Of a DNA stretch of 7,405 nucleotides, positions 6,608 to 7,405 are shown in pieces. The translations under genes and the position numbers were made by a program. Every line of letters begins with the position of its first letter. The stretch's first letter is position 1. The notes under the pieces were generated by a model that was not told the DNA's origin, ran no database searches, and saw nothing but the letters and a program-made list of their open reading frames with translations. The stretch is from Candidatus Saganbacteria bacterium. Its GTDB lineage: Bacteria > Margulisbacteria > WOR-1 > O2-12-FULL-45-9 > XYB2-FULL-48-7. The stretch lies in contig JAGVQF010000052.1 in the NCBI GenBank assembly GCA_020051815.1, forward strand, positions 1-7,405, in the 5' to 3' direction.

Positions 6608-7252
6608 TTACAACTGGTTCTTTTTGGTGATACGCTGGGACATGATATAGGTTTGCTGCGCCCAACCCATTAAATTGGATATGATCCAGTACAATTGGAC
6701 TCCGGCAGCAAAGTTATAACTGATAAAAGTGATAAATATCGGCATAAACATTAAAATGGCCTGGCTTTGGCCCGGAGTTGATGGCATCGATTTCTGGGAC
6801 AACCACGTGGAAACGCCGATCAAGACAGGCAAAACAAAGAACGGATCCTGCTTTGTAATGTCATTGATCCAACCGGGGATGAAAACCGCACCCTGCCCTA
6901 CGATTGCGGTAAAAGCATGGCTCTGCAAGGCCCAGAACAAAGCTAAAAAGAACGGGATTTTGAGAAGGACTGGCAGGCACCCGCCAAGCGGGTTAACGCC
7001 CTCGACCTTATACAGATCCATCATTTCCTTCTGCAGCTTTTTTGGATCATCCTTGTGTTTCTTCTGTATTTCCTGTAATTTCGGCTGAATTCTCTGCATC
7101 GCCGCCATCTGCTGCAGGGAAGATAGCGTCAATGGGTACAAAGCAAGATTAACCGTGACAGTGAGCCAAATGATCGCCAGGCCCCAGTTATGGCCGCCAA
7201 TTGAATAAAAAAACCTCAAAACTTCGAGCATTATATTCGATAAATATTCCAT
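6608..7252 (-). CDS. yidC: Membrane protein insertase YidC/Oxa1 family (short form)
   Basis: YidC inserts and folds inner-membrane proteins, alone or with SecYEG. At 214 residues this is the short form lacking the large periplasmic domain of E. coli YidC. Family landmarks are WGLAIIWLTVTVNLALYPLT (23-42), the cytoplasmic helical hairpin MQRIQPKLQEIQKKHKDDPKKL (52-73 by position), the KVEGVNPLGGCLP motif (82-94), and further membrane segments near 95-115, 138-152 and 166-195. The hydrophilic-groove arginine (Arg366 in E. coli, in FIVRGIMYPLT) is Asn35 here (VTVNLALYPLT). The C-terminal tail is short and only mildly basic (RITKKNQL). The start ATG at 7250-7252 has GAGG four nt upstream, a close spacing. 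The gene is the first of the yidC-khpB-mnmE-folD block. Confidence 0.96.
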   Translation of the reverse strand: MEYLSNIMLEVLRFFYSIGGHNWGLAIIWLTVTVNLALYPLTLSSLQQMAAMQRIQPKLQEIQKKHKDDPKKLQKEMMDLYKVEGVNPLGGCLPVLLKIPFFLALFWALQSHAFTAIVGQGAVFIPGWINDITKQDPFFVLPVLIGVSTWLSQKSMPSTPGQSQAILMFMPIFITFISYNFAAGVQLYWIISNLMGWAQQTYIMSQRITKKNQL

Positions 7253-7268
7253 ATTACCTCATTCCATA

Positions 7269-7284
7269 TGTTTCACGTGAAACA
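7269..7284. other. parS: Second parS site, fully palindromic, upstream of yidC
   Basis: TGTTTCACGTGAAACA is a perfect 16-bp palindrome matching TGTTNCACGTGAAACA, and the symmetry extends by one base pair on each side (7268-7285). It starts 16 bp upstream of the yidC ATG, so ParB bound here would lie over the yidC leader or promoter region. An AT-rich palindrome TTAATTAA (7286-7293) follows immediately. The two parS sites in the window are about 1.3 kb apart and bracket khpB and yidC. Confidence 0.94.
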
Positions 7285-7405
7285 TTTAATTAAAACAGAT
7301 TGCCGGGTGAATTACCCCGCGGCAAGCCGCGGGGCGTCCTTTGCTCGCTTCGGCTCTCCCTTTAGGTCGAGCCTCAGCTGCGCAGGGCTGCCCTCTCGTT
7401 CCTTG
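7285..7405. other. Non-coding, palindrome-rich tract upstream of yidC
   Basis: A short AT-rich patch (7285-7299), where a yidC promoter might lie, is followed by GC-rich sequence to the window edge. I find no clear -35/-10 pair. Frames crossing this tract have no plausible start or family resemblance; in particular the expected yidD, rnpA or rpmH ends are not seen. Small symmetric motifs include CTGCGCAG and AGGG-ctg-CCCT besides the strong hairpin at 7315-7334. Confidence 0.5.
7315..7334. repeat. Perfect GC-rich inverted repeat (REP-like hairpin)
   Basis: Arms CCCCGCGGC (7315-7323) and GCCGCGGGG (7326-7334) are exact inverse complements separated by AA. The folded form is a 9-bp stem, or 8 bp with a CAAG loop. 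Neither strand has a T-tract after the stem (CGTCCTTTGC on +, TAATTCACC on -), so it is a poor intrinsic terminator. Its style resembles dispersed REP-type palindromes; whether it is repeated elsewhere cannot be seen from this window. Confidence 0.55.

Noticed and set aside
6591..6665. Upstream extension of khpB to a start at 6665, overlapping yidC
   Set aside because: The extra 25 residues do not belong to the Jag-N domain, while the ATG at 6590 has AGGAGGGG at the right distance.
7289..7405. Open frames across the right-hand edge (both strands) as parts of a neighbouring gene
   Set aside because: Low-complexity Arg/Ala/Ser-rich translations through perfect palindromes, with no match to the expected YidD or RnpA ends; more likely non-coding.

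Overview
The window looks like a chromosomal, origin-proximal segment of a diderm (LPS-type) bacterium from a little-studied lineage. It is moderately GC-rich and densely packed, with short gaps and 4-24 bp overlaps. The evidence for this setting is the origin-associated block yidC-jag-mnmE, two near-perfect parS centromere sites and three perfect DnaA boxes. A paired sugar 3-dehydrogenase/aminotransferase next to an RseP protease suggests an outer envelope with modified amino sugars. Combining these with a short, single-domain YidC would fit a relative of Cyanobacteria such as the Saganbacteria/Margulisbacteria candidate phyla, but that placement is a guess from gene style and not a result.

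Left part (1-3694). An unrecognised gene runs leftward off the window edge from a TTG start at 556. Divergent from it, an almost consensus sigma70 promoter (602-630) drives a tight three-gene operon on the + strand. The operon holds a DegT/StrS-type PLP sugar aminotransferase, a Gfo/Idh/MocA oxidoreductase and the site-2 protease RseP, with overlaps of 4 and 7 bp. The first two resemble GnnB/GnnA or WbpE/WbpB, which together turn the 3-hydroxyl of a UDP-N-acetyl sugar into a 3-amino group. The promoter geometry puts +1 on the A of the first ATG, so the operon mRNA is predicted to be leaderless.

Right part (3671-7252). Four genes on the - strand read yidC, jag/khpB, mnmE, folD in transcription order. 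folD overlaps the end of rseP tail to tail by 24 bp. YidC inserts membrane proteins. KhpB/Jag is an RNA-binding protein commonly encoded next to it. MnmE modifies the tRNA wobble uridine using a folate one-carbon unit. FolD makes and interconverts such folate carriers, so the mnmE-folD neighbourhood is functionally coherent.

Cis elements are the most striking content. One parS (5953-5968) fills almost the whole 19-bp gap between jag and mnmE and includes the mnmE translation start region. A second, fully palindromic parS (7269-7284) lies just upstream of yidC. Two perfect DnaA boxes flank the folD Shine-Dalgarno, and a third lies inside mnmE. The last 120 bases are a GC-rich, palindrome-rich non-coding tract. 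oriC itself is not visible, because no AT-rich unwinding region accompanies the boxes. It is probably close by, perhaps beyond the right edge.
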